A stretch of DNA of 64,000 bases from Caproiciproducens sp. NJN-50 (GTDB lineage: Bacteria; Bacillota; Clostridia; Oscillospirales; Acutalibacteraceae). The position numbers and the translations under genes were made by a program. Location: positions 2,108,001 to 2,172,000 of the forward strand of contig NZ_CP035283.1 in the NCBI RefSeq assembly GCF_004103755.1. The letters are read 5' to 3'. Shown here piece after piece: positions 55,539 through 64,000 of this stretch (position 1 is the stretch's first letter; each line of letters starts with the position of its first letter). The notes under the pieces were generated by a model. It searched no databases. It was given only the letters and a program-made list of their open reading frames with translations, and had not been told where the DNA came from.

Positions 55539-55567
55539 ATTTTATCCGATCCTTCTGAAAATTTCAA
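55539..55567 (-). promoter_or_regulatory. htpG promoter
   Basis: On the minus strand TTGAAA (55567-55562), 17-nt spacer, TAAAAT (55544-55539), directly upstream of CIRCE. Confidence 0.75.
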
Positions 55568-55579
55568 GAGGACAAATTG

Positions 55580-56776
55580 TTAAATTTTTGTATCGAAGTT
55601 CTGTCTCGCGGGAACATAGTCGTGGTCCACCGTGATCACCGGGTAACAGTTTCCCGGCAGATCCCTGACCTTTTGGGAAATAGCCTCGACCAGTTCCTCA
55701 TCCTTCATTGGAAATTCAAAGGAAACACAAACGTCAAACACCAGATTTGCATGGGTCGGCCCCCAGACCACCCGGAAATCGTGCATCCCGATTTCCGGAG
55801 AAAGTTCCTCGAGCAGCTGCCTGACCTGGCCCTTCAGTTCATTGGTGCGCGGATCGTCCATCGCGACCGGATCCATGTGAATGACCAGATGAATGCCCTT
55901 TTTCTCCATAAAATCACGTTCGATATTGTCTATGATGTCATGACTGAGCAGAACGTCCCGTTCCGCGGGGACTTCACAGTGGACGGTTGCGAAACAGCGG
56001 CCCGGTCCATAGCTGTGGACATTCAGATCGTGAATTCCGAGAATCCCGTCGTAACTGTCGATGGTGTGGTAGATATCGTCCACCAGTTTCCGGTCCGGAG
56101 CCTCGCCGAGTAGCGGGTTGCTGGTTTCCCGAACCAGCTGAAAGCCAGTGAACATGATCATAACGGCGACGGCAAGACCCACATAGCCGTCCAGATTAAA
56201 CCCGGTCAGCTTTGTAATCACGGTTCCTGCCAAAACAGCCGAAGTGGACAGAACATCATTCATGCTGTCGGCGGCAGCCGCGGAAACGGTCGCGGATGAG
56301 ATCGCCTTTCCGATCTGACGGTAAAAAGCCCCCTGCCAGGCCTTCAGCAAAACGGAAACCACCAGCACCGCAATCACGAACAGACTGAATTTGGTCTGTT
56401 CCGGATGGAGTATTTTTTGAAAAGACGTTTGAGCAAACTGGAAGCCCGTGACAAACACGACAAGAGACACCATCAGGCCGCTGATATATTCGATTCTGGC
56501 ATGCCCGTAGGGGTGGCCGGAATCGGCGGGTTTCGCGGCCATTTTGAATCCGACCAGCGTCACAATGGACGAGGCCGAATCGCTCAGGTTGTTGACCGCA
56601 TCCGCCGTTACCGAGATGCTGTGGAACAAAACGCCCGCGGTGATCTTGCCGGAAAAGAGGAGCAGATTGGTCACGATGCCGACAATGCCGGAAAATTTTC
56701 CGTAGCTTTCCCGCACTTTTGTATTCTCAGTGTTCTGATAGTCCCTGACAAAAAGCCGTATCAACAGGCGTGTCAT
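55580..56776 (-). CDS. Cation diffusion facilitator (CDF) family transporter
   Basis: 398 residues with six membrane helices in the first ~215 residues. The metal-binding motifs are present: SVTADAVNNLSDSASS (helix 2) with HPYGHAR after it, and AAAADSMNDVLST (helix 5). The cytoplasmic C-terminal domain (IHDLNVHSYGPGRCFATVHCEV) is followed by an extension of about 90 residues. Exports Zn, Mn or other divalent ions against protons. The SDS...DSMND pattern resembles manganese/iron-type CDF proteins, but specificity is uncertain. Confidence 0.85.
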   Translation of the reverse strand: MTRLLIRLFVRDYQNTENTKVRESYGKFSGIVGIVTNLLLFSGKITAGVLFHSISVTADAVNNLSDSASSIVTLVGFKMAAKPADSGHPYGHARIEYISGLMVSLVVFVTGFQFAQTSFQKILHPEQTKFSLFVIAVLVVSVLLKAWQGAFYRQIGKAISSATVSAAAADSMNDVLSTSAVLAGTVITKLTGFNLDGYVGLAVAVMIMFTGFQLVRETSNPLLGEAPDRKLVDDIYHTIDSYDGILGIHDLNVHSYGPGRCFATVHCEVPAERDVLLSHDIIDNIERDFMEKKGIHLVIHMDPVAMDDPRTNELKGQVRQLLEELSPEIGMHDFRVVWGPTHANLVFDVCVSFEFPMKDEELVEAISQKVRDLPGNCYPVITVDHDYVPARQNFDTKI

Positions 56777-56851
56777 GTTTCCCCTTCTCCCTATGCCAAA
56801 AAGGGAACCGCTCGGCAGTCCCCTTAAAACACAGCATACAGTATATTATAA

Positions 56852-57775
56852 TTATAACATTTTTTTCTTGTGAAGAATCCAATACGCAACCGCGATGCAT
56901 CCAACCGAAACGGCAGCCGGAAACCAGAAGCTTGGAAACGGGATTCCCGTGACGTTCATGCCGTAGGCGCCCGTAATCACGGCCGGCACCGAAAACAGCA
57001 ACGTGATGGATGCGAGGGCCTTCATGACGATGTTCAGATTATTGGAAATGACGGAGGCGAAAGCGTCCATGGTTCCCGACAGAATATTCAGATGAATGTT
57101 GGACATTTCAATTGCCTGCTTCACTTCGATCAGAACGTCTTCCAAAAGGTCCTGATCCTCGTCGTACAGCTTGATGACCCTGCCCCGCATGATCTTTTCC
57201 AGCGTGATTTCATTTCCTTTGAGCGACGAGGAAAAATAAACCAGGGATTTTTCAATATCAAGCAGCTGCAAAAGCTCGGAATTTTTCATCGACTCCCTCA
57301 GCTCCGTCTCGACGGTGTTGCTGATTTTATCGATCTGTTTTAAGTACTGAAGATAGCGGCTTGCGACGCGCAGCATGATGTGCAGCAGGAACCGGGTCTT
57401 CAGGTTGGTGCGCACCCCTTTGACAAGGCCTCGCGCAAATTCATCCACCACCGAATTGTCCCGTATGGAAACCGTGATCACATTTTTTTCGGTCAGGATC
57501 AGCCCCAGCGGCATCGTGGAATAGGCCAGGTGCTTTCCCTCCTGTTCCACAACGGGAATGTCGATGACAACCAGCGTGTTGTCGTCCTCGTTGTCAATGT
57601 GGGAGGACTCCTCTTCATCCATCGCGGCGCGGAAAAAATCCGGTTCAATTCCGAAGTCCGCAATCAGATCCTCGATTTCACGGTCGTCCGGAGCAACACA
57701 GTTGATCCAGCAGCCGGGCTCGCATGCCTCGATCTGCGTCATGCGTCCATCCACCGTTTTGTAATAGGACAGCAT
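56852..57775 (-). CDS. corA: CorA-family magnesium/divalent cation transporter
   Basis: 307 residues. A cytoplasmic alpha-beta funnel (WINCVAPDDREIEDL...), a long helical stalk, and two C-terminal membrane helices linked by the signature YGMN (ITGAYGMNVTGIPFP). The basic end HKKKML is typical. ATG 57775 has GAGGAG 9 nt upstream; ATG 57784 abuts that site. No M-box riboswitch is visible upstream. Confidence 0.9.
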   Translation of the reverse strand: MLSYYKTVDGRMTQIEACEPGCWINCVAPDDREIEDLIADFGIEPDFFRAAMDEEESSHIDNEDDNTLVVIDIPVVEQEGKHLAYSTMPLGLILTEKNVITVSIRDNSVVDEFARGLVKGVRTNLKTRFLLHIMLRVASRYLQYLKQIDKISNTVETELRESMKNSELLQLLDIEKSLVYFSSSLKGNEITLEKIMRGRVIKLYDEDQDLLEDVLIEVKQAIEMSNIHLNILSGTMDAFASVISNNLNIVMKALASITLLFSVPAVITGAYGMNVTGIPFPSFWFPAAVSVGCIAVAYWILHKKKML

Positions 57776-58084
57776 TGTGCTCATCTCCTCTATGAAATTT
57801 TCTTCGCGGTTTCCCCAAAGGGTCAGGATTCACAATGCCACCCCCTCTTTATGATCAAATCGTTTCCCTGTGTGCTTTACATGAGCTATTATAGCACATA
57901 AGGCAGAGATTGCAAGAGAGCGGGCGATATTTTAAGCCCTATTTTTCCATACCGGTCTAAAAGCAACTTCAAATCGCTTATTTGATTGTTTTTAGCCGAA
58001 TGGCCTAAAAATGAAGATGCTTCCAATGTTATTTTGCTTCTTACAAAGGCAGAAAATTCACGAGCCGGGTCCCAAATGAAATGA

Positions 58085-58104
58085 GAGGGCCGCAGAGCGG
58101 CCTC
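58085..58104 (-). terminator. Probable ftsZ terminator
   Basis: GAGGCCGC-TCT-GCGGCCCTC on the minus strand (one bulge), followed by T-rich TCATTTCATTT, 117 nt after the ftsZ stop. The 57785-58220 gap otherwise has only a doubtful 111-codon minus-strand frame. Confidence 0.5.
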
Positions 58105-58220
58105 CACGGAGAACGAAGCACAAAAAATACGCTTCAAACCAGCCCATAAAAGCCGTTCCAAAGCGTATTTCCAATTCACACATGCCTGATATGGTCCACT
58201 CAAGGGTATGTCTGCACTCT

Positions 58221-59315
58221 TCACGACTTCCTGTTGAAAATCTGCATGATGTCTGTAAAATCGTCGTCTTCCATTGAATTGTTGTCGGGAACGGCAACTC
58301 TTTCCCGGGGCTTTGCATCCTGTTTTTCCTTTGGTTCTTCGGCAGGCATTTCCCCGCTGGAGGTGGCGAAGCCCGTCGCGATCACGGTAACGCTCATTTC
58401 ATCGTCCATGTTCTCATCAAACGCGGCGCCCCAAATGATATTTGCGTCCTCATGGGCCTGGGATGCAATCATGGCGGAAGCCGTCTCGATCTCATCCAGC
58501 CCGATATCGGGCGAGGAGGTGATGTTGATTATAACACCTCTGGCTCCGTTGATGGCGGTCTCCAGCAGGGGGCTTGAAATCGCCATATTGGCCGCTTCCT
58601 GAGCCTTTTCTTTGCCGGAAGCACGACCGACTCCCATATGGGCGTAACCCGCGTCTTTCATCACCGCGGTGACGTCCGCGAAGTCCAGATTCACCAGGCC
58701 AGGCAGCTTAATCAGGTCGGAAATGCTCTGCACGCCCTGACGCAGGACATCGTCGGCGATGGAAAAAGCGTTCAGCAAAGTGATGCGCTGCTCGCTGACC
58801 AGCTTCAGGCGCTCATTCGGAATCACAACAAGCGAATCCACATGTTCGCGCAGAGCGGTGATCCCATTTTCAGCCTGCTCCATGCGGCGGCGTCCTTCAA
58901 ACTCAAAGGGCTTCGTGACAATACCGACGGTCAGAACGCCCATATCATGCGCGATTTCGGCGACGATCGGAGCCGCGCCGGTGCCGGTGCCTCCGCCCAT
59001 GCCCGCCGTAACAAAGACCATGTCGCTGCCGCGGATCGCCGCCGCGATGGCCTCCCGGCTTTCGTCCGCGGCTTTCTGCCCCATTTCAGGTTTGGAACCG
59101 GCGCCTTTTCCGTGCGTTACCTTTTCTCCGATCTGGATCTTTTGCGTTGCCTTGGAGCGGTACAGGGCCTGCCTGTCCGTATTGATGCTGATAAATTCAA
59201 CGCCCTGCACGCCCATGGCAACCATGCGGTCAATCGCATTGCCGCCGCCGCCGCCGACCCCGATGACTTTTATCTGAACAATATTGTCAAAGTCATTCTC
59301 AATTTCAAAAGGCAT
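58221..59315 (-). CDS. ftsZ: Cell division GTPase FtsZ
   Basis: 364 residues. Tubulin-like GTPase that forms the division ring. Signature GGGGNAIDRMV at 21-31, the tubulin motif GGGTGTGAAP, the T7 synergy loop NLDFADVTAVM, and a C-terminal tail ending near DDDFTDIMQIFNRKS. The tail lacks the classical hydrophobic-Pro conserved peptide and instead has a short conserved DFTDIMQIFNR ending, as in many Firmicutes. AGGAGG lies 9-10 nt upstream. No ftsA lies between ftsQ and ftsZ. Confidence 0.96.
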   Translation of the reverse strand: MPFEIENDFDNIVQIKVIGVGGGGGNAIDRMVAMGVQGVEFISINTDRQALYRSKATQKIQIGEKVTHGKGAGSKPEMGQKAADESREAIAAAIRGSDMVFVTAGMGGGTGTGAAPIVAEIAHDMGVLTVGIVTKPFEFEGRRRMEQAENGITALREHVDSLVVIPNERLKLVSEQRITLLNAFSIADDVLRQGVQSISDLIKLPGLVNLDFADVTAVMKDAGYAHMGVGRASGKEKAQEAANMAISSPLLETAINGARGVIINITSSPDIGLDEIETASAMIASQAHEDANIIWGAAFDENMDDEMSVTVIATGFATSSGEMPAEEPKEKQDAKPRERVAVPDNNSMEDDDFTDIMQIFNRKS

Positions 59316-59405
59316 GTGCCGCAGTCCTCCTTATGTAAATCCTGTGATTTTTTGTATCCCTGCATCTATCGAAAATCTTTTCATGATATCGTCCCATATT
59401 AAAAT

Positions 59406-59433
59406 ATTATACACGATTCAGGCTCAATTTCAA
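59406..59433 (-). promoter_or_regulatory. ftsZ promoter
   Basis: On the minus strand TTGAAA (59433-59428), 16-nt spacer, TATAAT (59411-59406), about 90 nt before ftsZ, in the 167-bp gap after ftsQ. It allows ftsZ expression independent of the upstream cluster. Confidence 0.7.
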
Positions 59434-59482
59434 TAAATATTTTCTTTTGTGGCCCAAATAAAGCCTGATTTTGCTTTTGCTC

Positions 59483-60355
59483 TCACGAACCCGAAGCCGG
59501 GTCGAAATAAGCGGTGTCGTTATCCCCCGCGGTGGAGAGGTTCAGAGTCCCTTTTTCCGTGCTTTTGATCTCCCCGTCGTCAAACAGCTTTTTTGCAAAA
59601 CTGATTTTATAATCCAGGTCGGACGGCATTCCCAGATTGATCGTGACGCGCCCTTCATAGGTCAGCAGAATTTTGGAAGTAGAGGAAAAATCCACGCCCG
59701 TGATGTTTTTCAGCCCGTTGCTTTTCAGGGCCCTTTCGACCTCCGTCAGCGACGACTGCAGCGATTTGTCCGCGAACTCGGCCGTCTTCCCTTCTTTTGG
59801 GCTTTTCAGCGTGATTCCCCGGATCAGCACACAGCTCTGCGGCAGCTTGTCCGCCATTTCCAAAACCCTGAAATCATCTCCCAGGACAACGTATTTCCCC
59901 GAAGATTCCACCGCGCCGCAGACCTGCGCCTCGGCGACCTGTATGCTGATCCGCGCCGGAAATTTCCGCCTGACCTTTACGGAACCGATATAAGGCAGGC
60001 GGGCTTGTATCTGTTTTTCCGACTGTCTGGTTTTCGCAAGAAAAAGATTTTCCCCTTTCTTGATGCCGCATGCGCCGATAATCTGCTCCTGTGTGTACCG
60101 CGAGGTCCCGCCGACCTGGATGGTATCGATCTTAAAAAGGACCGTGAGTGAAACGGCCACGGCAGCCGACACGACCGTGAAGAACAGGAAAAAATAAAAG
60201 ATCAGAAGGGCCCTGCGTCTTCGGCGCCGACGATTTTCCGCGCGGATTCCGGCCCGGGAGGGCGCGCCGTCATTTCCCCTCCGGGCAGGCCTGTTTGTTC
60301 CGCTCCAGCGGCTGTCTGCGTTCAATTCTCGCCGTCCGTTCTTCAAGTCCCTCAT
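59483..60355 (-). CDS. ftsQ: Division protein FtsQ/DivIB
   Basis: 290 residues. A basic cytoplasmic tail (RAENRRRRRRRALL) precedes one membrane helix (IFYFFLFFTVVSAAVAVSLTV). The POTRA domain begins at FKIDTIQVGGTSRYTQEQII, followed by the FtsQ/DivIB beta domain. It links early and late division proteins at the septum. GGAAGGA lies upstream; it starts 24 nt after the murA stop, in one operon with murA, murG and ftsW. Confidence 0.88.
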   Translation of the reverse strand: MRDLKNGRRELNADSRWSGTNRPARRGNDGAPSRAGIRAENRRRRRRRALLIFYFFLFFTVVSAAVAVSLTVLFKIDTIQVGGTSRYTQEQIIGACGIKKGENLFLAKTRQSEKQIQARLPYIGSVKVRRKFPARISIQVAEAQVCGAVESSGKYVVLGDDFRVLEMADKLPQSCVLIRGITLKSPKEGKTAEFADKSLQSSLTEVERALKSNGLKNITGVDFSSTSKILLTYEGRVTINLGMPSDLDYKISFAKKLFDDGEIKSTEKGTLNLSTAGDNDTAYFDPASGS

Positions 60356-60379
60356 TTTCAGTTCCTTCCAGAAATCATC

Positions 60380-61633
60380 CTAAACGCGTTTGATGTCCGC
60401 CCCCAGCAGGGCCAGATTTTTTTCAATACATTCATAGCCCCGGTCCAGATGATGCAGGCCGTGCACTTCCGTCGTTCCCTGCGCCGCGAGCCCCGCTACG
60501 ACCAGGGCCGCTCCCCCCCGCAGATCCGAGGCTTCCACCGACGCCCCGGAAAGGCGTTTCACGCCTTCCACAACCGCGACACGTCCCTCCACCTTGATAT
60601 TCGCTCCGAGCCGGAGAAGCTCTCCAACGTGCTTATAACGGCTTTCGAATATATTTTCGACAAAAATACTGGTGCCGTTTGCCACCGTGGTCATGGCCAT
60701 GACGGGAGCCTGCGCGTCCGTCGGAAACCCCGGGTACGGCATTGTCCTGACGCTCTTGATCCGGCTGAGGCGCTCCGGGGCGGCGATGCTGACGGCATTG
60801 TCGTATAGGTCGATCCGGCATCCGCTTTCTTCCAGGACCGGCAAAACCGGGGCAAGATGATCCGGAATCACGCTGGAAAGCGTCAGCGTGCTCCCCGTGA
60901 TGGCGGCGGCCGTCATATAGGTGGCGGCCGCGATTCGGTCCGGGATCACATTGTGTTCGCAGCCGGACAGCCGGCTGACGCCTTCGATACAGATGGTGCT
61001 GTTCCCGGCCCCGTGGATTTTTGCCCCGCAGGAATTCAGAAAGTCCGCCAGGTCTGAAATCTCCGGCTCCCTCGCGGCATTGTTGATCACGGTTTTCCCC
61101 TTTGCCCGACAGGCAGTGATGATAATATTCTCCGTCGCGCCGACGCTGGGAAAGGAAAGATTGATGACGGCTCCCTTAAGCCCGTCCGGAACCGCGCAGT
61201 CCAGGCATCCGTGGTCCTCATTGATGACGACCCCCATTTTCCGCAAAGAGGAAAGATGCAGGTCGATCGGACGCGGGCCAAGCTCACATCCCCCCGGGAA
61301 CGACAGCACAGCCCGCTCCAGACGGCTGACAATCGCCCCTAGGAAGATGATGGAGGAACGCATCTCGCGCATTAAGTGGTCGGGGATGTCGTAATTTTCC
61401 GCGGGGAGAGGATTAATCACAACATCTCCGGCGGTACGTTCCACTTTGCATCCAAGATGCCGCAGGATCTTAATGGCGGTGTCCACATCCGAAAGCGCAG
61501 GGCAATTATGTAGGACACATTCGCCTCCGCATAAAAGTGACGCGGCCATCAGCGGCAGAGTGCTGTTTTTTGCACCGTGAATCTGCACTTCCCCCTTGAG
61601 TTTTTTTGTGCCATGTATCAACAGTTTCGACAT
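60380..61633 (-). CDS. murA: UDP-N-acetylglucosamine 1-carboxyvinyltransferase
   Basis: 417 residues. First committed step of peptidoglycan synthesis: transfers enolpyruvate to UDP-GlcNAc. Inside-out alpha/beta barrel with the N-terminal GAKNSTLPLMAASLL, and the active-site Cys in FPGGCELGPRPIDLHL (Cys is the fosfomycin target). PGFPTDAQAPVMAM is the other conserved stretch. A murA inside the division cluster is a usual Clostridial arrangement; a second murA elsewhere is common. Confidence 0.95.
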   Translation of the reverse strand: MSKLLIHGTKKLKGEVQIHGAKNSTLPLMAASLLCGGECVLHNCPALSDVDTAIKILRHLGCKVERTAGDVVINPLPAENYDIPDHLMREMRSSIIFLGAIVSRLERAVLSFPGGCELGPRPIDLHLSSLRKMGVVINEDHGCLDCAVPDGLKGAVINLSFPSVGATENIIITACRAKGKTVINNAAREPEISDLADFLNSCGAKIHGAGNSTICIEGVSRLSGCEHNVIPDRIAAATYMTAAAITGSTLTLSSVIPDHLAPVLPVLEESGCRIDLYDNAVSIAAPERLSRIKSVRTMPYPGFPTDAQAPVMAMTTVANGTSIFVENIFESRYKHVGELLRLGANIKVEGRVAVVEGVKRLSGASVEASDLRGGAALVVAGLAAQGTTEVHGLHHLDRGYECIEKNLALLGADIKRV

Positions 61634-61693
61634 AGCAACACCCCCACATAATCTGTTACCATATTATGCTGTGCGGGGGATTGCGGTGACGAC

Positions 61694-62824
61694 TCAATCC
61701 AGCGGCGACCGGTCCAGGACTTCCTTGATCAGCCTGTAAATCCTTTCACAGGAATCCGGGATAGCCATTTTTTTCGCATTTTCCGCAAGCGTCTCTATTT
61801 TTCCCGGCTGCGAAAACAACTCCTGTACCTTCCGGCACAAAAATTCGCCGGTCAGATTTTTTTCCTCTATGATTTCCGCGGCGCCGCGGCCAACCATCGC
61901 CATGGCGTTGTGAAACTGATGATTTTCCGCGACGTTGGGAGAGGGAATCAGAATGGACGCCCTTCCGACCGCCTGCAATTCGCTCAGGGTGATCGCCCCG
62001 GCGCGGCAGATGACAAGATCCGCCGCGGCAAGACAGTCCGGCATGTCGCTGATGTATTCCCGGACGTCCAGCTCTTTGTGATCCTTTAATTCAAGGCCTT
62101 TTTCCTTTAAAAGACCGGGAAACCATTTTCCCCACTGGCCATAGCCATGGATATGTTGAAAGCGGCCGCTTTTCGCGCTCTGAACCAGCAGGTCCGCCGC
62201 CGCCTCGTTGATTTTCCGGGCACCCAGGCTTCCGCCGAAGGAAAGGATCAGCGGTCTGGAGTCAAGGCCGAGCTTTTCACGGGCCGCCTTTCGGTCGGCG
62301 CGGACAACCTCCTGCCGGACCGGATTGCCGGTCAGAACGCACCGGGCGGAAGGACTGAGATATTTTTGCGCGTCCGCCACGGCCAGCATGGTCCTGTCCG
62401 CTTTTTTCGACAGCATTTTGTTTGTGACGCCCGGGTATGCGTTCTGTTCATGGATGACCGAAGGGATCCCCATGCGAATCGCTTCCCGGACGACGGGGCC
62501 GGCCACATAGCCGCCCGTGCCGACGCAGATGTCCGGGAGAAAACCGCGGATGATCCGGCGGGCCTCCAGTGTCGAAGTGAACAGGTGAATCACCGTTTTT
62601 CCGTTTCTGACGAGATTCTTGACACTCAGGCTGCGCTGAAATCCCGAAATCGTGATGCTGCGAAACTCATATCCGGCGGATGGAACGAGGCGTTCCTCCA
62701 TCCCGCCTTTCGCCCCGACGTACAAAATCCCGGCGTCCGGCTCCCGTTCCTTTATGTAGCCGGCAATGGCGAGAGCGGGGTTGATATGGCCGGCCGTACC
62801 TCCGCCGGCAAACAGTACTTTCAT
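61694..62824 (-). CDS. murG: UDP-GlcNAc:lipid I N-acetylglucosaminyltransferase
   Basis: 376 residues, GT28. Makes lipid II on the inner membrane face. First G-loop FAGGGTAGHINPALAIA, second loop SFGGSLGARKINEA, the donor-binding CRAGAITLSELQAVG and HEQNAYPG are all present. GAGGG lies before ATG 62824. Lies 18 nt downstream of ftsW and upstream of murA. Confidence 0.95.
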   Translation of the reverse strand: MKVLFAGGGTAGHINPALAIAGYIKEREPDAGILYVGAKGGMEERLVPSAGYEFRSITISGFQRSLSVKNLVRNGKTVIHLFTSTLEARRIIRGFLPDICVGTGGYVAGPVVREAIRMGIPSVIHEQNAYPGVTNKMLSKKADRTMLAVADAQKYLSPSARCVLTGNPVRQEVVRADRKAAREKLGLDSRPLILSFGGSLGARKINEAAADLLVQSAKSGRFQHIHGYGQWGKWFPGLLKEKGLELKDHKELDVREYISDMPDCLAAADLVICRAGAITLSELQAVGRASILIPSPNVAENHQFHNAMAMVGRGAAEIIEEKNLTGEFLCRKVQELFSQPGKIETLAENAKKMAIPDSCERIYRLIKEVLDRSPLD

Positions 62825-62842
62825 GGCAAACCCTCTGATTTT

Positions 62843-63988
62843 CTATATTTTTTCAATGGCAGACGTTCGCGAAATGGACAGAATGATCCCCATTTCGGCC
62901 AGAAGAATCACGAGCGACGTTCCTCCGTAGCTGAAAAAGGGCAGACTGATGCCGGTGTTCGGGATGGTGTTGGTCACAACCGCGATGTTCAGGATGACCT
63001 GAAGGCCGACCTGGACAATCAGCCCGATTCCAAACAGCATGCCGAACTTATCTTTCGCGCGAAGGGAAATGGTAATGCCGCGCCAGATCAGCATGGCGAA
63101 CAGGATGATGATAATCAGCGCGCCGATGAATCCCAGTTCCTCGCATACGATGGCGAAGATAAAATCGTTCTGCGGCTCCGGAAGATACAGAAATTTCTGG
63201 CGCGACTGCCCCAGACCCAAACCGAGCAGACCGCCGGAACCGATCGCGTACAGGGACTGGCGCGTCTGCCAGGTGTCCGCGATCAGTTCCGGCGTCGCGT
63301 TGGAAAACGGGTCCAGCCAGGCGGTGATCCGATCGCTCGCATAGGCGTACTCTTTTGCGAACAGGACAAGGTACGCCACGCCGGCGCCCAGGATGCTGAA
63401 CGCGCCGACAAACCAGCGCAGTTTCACCCCGCCGATGAACAGCATCACCGCGCCGAGCAGAACGATGATGACGGTCGCGGAAACATGGGGTTCCCACATC
63501 AGCAGCGCCGCCGTCATTCCCAGAATCAGGGCATAGGGAAGCACGCCATAAAGAAACGTTCCCATCCGGTTGAAATTCAGCGATATCAGATGCGCAAAGA
63601 TCAGAACGATGGAAAATTTGGCGATTTCGGAAGGCTGAAACTGCCCGAAAGGTCCGAGATCAATCCACCTGTGTACGCCGTTGATCGCCGGCATAAACTT
63701 GACCAGCACCAGAAGCGCGTACGAGACCAGCAGAATCGGGATCGCGAATTCATGAAAATGATGATAATCAAAATAGGAAACAGCGAACATAACAATCACG
63801 CCGAGCACGGCGAAAACCGCCTGTTTGCTGATGAAAAAATAGCTGTTTCCGTTGTGGCGATAAAATGCGTTCGCATAGCTGGCGGAAAACATCATGATCA
63901 GGCCGATAATCAGCAGGACCATCACAAGGAACAGAAAGGGCAGATCCATGCCGGAGCGCACGGAAAAGATACGGAATCTTTTCCGCAC
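62843..63988 (-). CDS. ftsW: SEDS-family glycosyltransferase FtsW/SpoVE
   Basis: 381 residues with about ten membrane helices. SEDS polymerase that makes septal or spore-cortex glycan with a partner PBP. Conserved NGVHRWIDLGPFGQFQPSEIAK, the large loop with QTRQSLYAIGSGGLLGLGLGQSRQK, PEPQNDFIFAIVCEELGF and the end SFGGTSL-like PFFSYGGTSLVILL. GTG 63988 is the likely start near the window edge. It may be FtsW or the spore-specific SpoVE; context with murG favours either. Upstream genes (likely murD, mraY) lie outside. Confidence 0.92.
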   Translation of the reverse strand: MRKRFRIFSVRSGMDLPFLFLVMVLLIIGLIMMFSASYANAFYRHNGNSYFFISKQAVFAVLGVIVMFAVSYFDYHHFHEFAIPILLVSYALLVLVKFMPAINGVHRWIDLGPFGQFQPSEIAKFSIVLIFAHLISLNFNRMGTFLYGVLPYALILGMTAALLMWEPHVSATVIIVLLGAVMLFIGGVKLRWFVGAFSILGAGVAYLVLFAKEYAYASDRITAWLDPFSNATPELIADTWQTRQSLYAIGSGGLLGLGLGQSRQKFLYLPEPQNDFIFAIVCEELGFIGALIIIILFAMLIWRGITISLRAKDKFGMLFGIGLIVQVGLQVILNIAVVTNTIPNTGISLPFFSYGGTSLVILLAEMGIILSISRTSAIEKI

Positions 63989-64000
63989 TTTTTTCCCGTA

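Noticed and set aside
57776..57900. M-box riboswitch before corA
   Set aside because: The leader is too short and lacks the conserved M-box elements.
57889..58224. 111-codon minus-strand frame after ftsZ
   Set aside because: No ribosome site, contains the ftsZ terminator hairpin, no recognisable domain. A repeat-derived phantom is possible; kept as undecided.

Overview
The window looks like the chromosome of an endospore-forming, Gram-positive member of the Clostridia, probably an Oscillospiraceae-type (Clostridium leptum group) bacterium. The signs are a complete spoIIA operon (spoIIAA-spoIIAB-sigF), two very long collagen-like proteins of the exosporium/BclA type, a CIRCE-controlled htpG, strong AGGAGG ribosome sites with several TTG/GTG starts, and a division/peptidoglycan cluster. 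The genus is inferred from general character; no database search was possible.

Layout. (1) 0.2-10.8 kb: a spore-surface island with two Gly-X-Thr collagen-like genes, two tandem TPR-containing family-2 glycosyltransferases, a divergent glycosyltransferase-methyltransferase fusion, a methyltransferase and a WbsX-type protein. The natural reading is that these enzymes glycosylate the Thr-rich collagen stalks. (2) 10.9-11.1 kb: a strong hairpin and a tRNA-3'-end-like fragment joined to a repeat that recurs in the rRNA operon. (3) 11.2-24.4 kb: an acid-sugar/hydroxy-acid catabolic locus with a DUF1537 kinase, Fe-alcohol dehydrogenase, DapA-family aldolase, PdxA2-type dehydrogenase, D-2-hydroxyacid dehydrogenase, a small membrane protein, a LarA-like nickel racemase family protein, a TctBAC tripartite transporter and a PrpR-type regulator whose ATPase core is degenerate. 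Paired GTTTC-N5-GAAAC palindromes flank its promoter. (4) 24.6-33.8 kb: a divergent GntR/FadR regulator, four paralogous enolase-superfamily (galactonate-dehydratase-like) enzymes, an APC permease, a decayed LysR gene and a class-I glutamine-amidotransferase-like hydrolase.

(5) 33.9-35.1 kb: one intact and one internally deleted IS200-type transposase in tandem. (6) 35.1-41.8 kb: a complete minus-strand rRNA operon in the order 16S-tRNA-Ala-tRNA-Ile-23S-tRNA-Lys-tRNA-Glu-5S-tRNA-Asn, with an approximately 120-nt intervening sequence in helix 45 of 23S and repeated spacer elements. (7) 41.8-64 kb: housekeeping genes. metA is on the plus strand. The spoIIA operon, folC, a nonsense-interrupted TfoX-C gene, valS, a LURP-one-like gene, a Na/Pi cotransporter with three 11-bp-spaced PhoP half-sites, bactofilin, htpG, a CDF transporter, corA, ftsZ, ftsQ, murA, murG and ftsW are on the minus strand. 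A DUF3810 putative metallopeptidase is on the plus strand.

New or testable points are the spore-glycoprotein island, the acid-sugar operon with its non-canonical PrpR regulator and operator pair, the four-enolase cluster, the tRNA-3'-end-associated repeats, the 23S intervening sequence, and several decaying genes.
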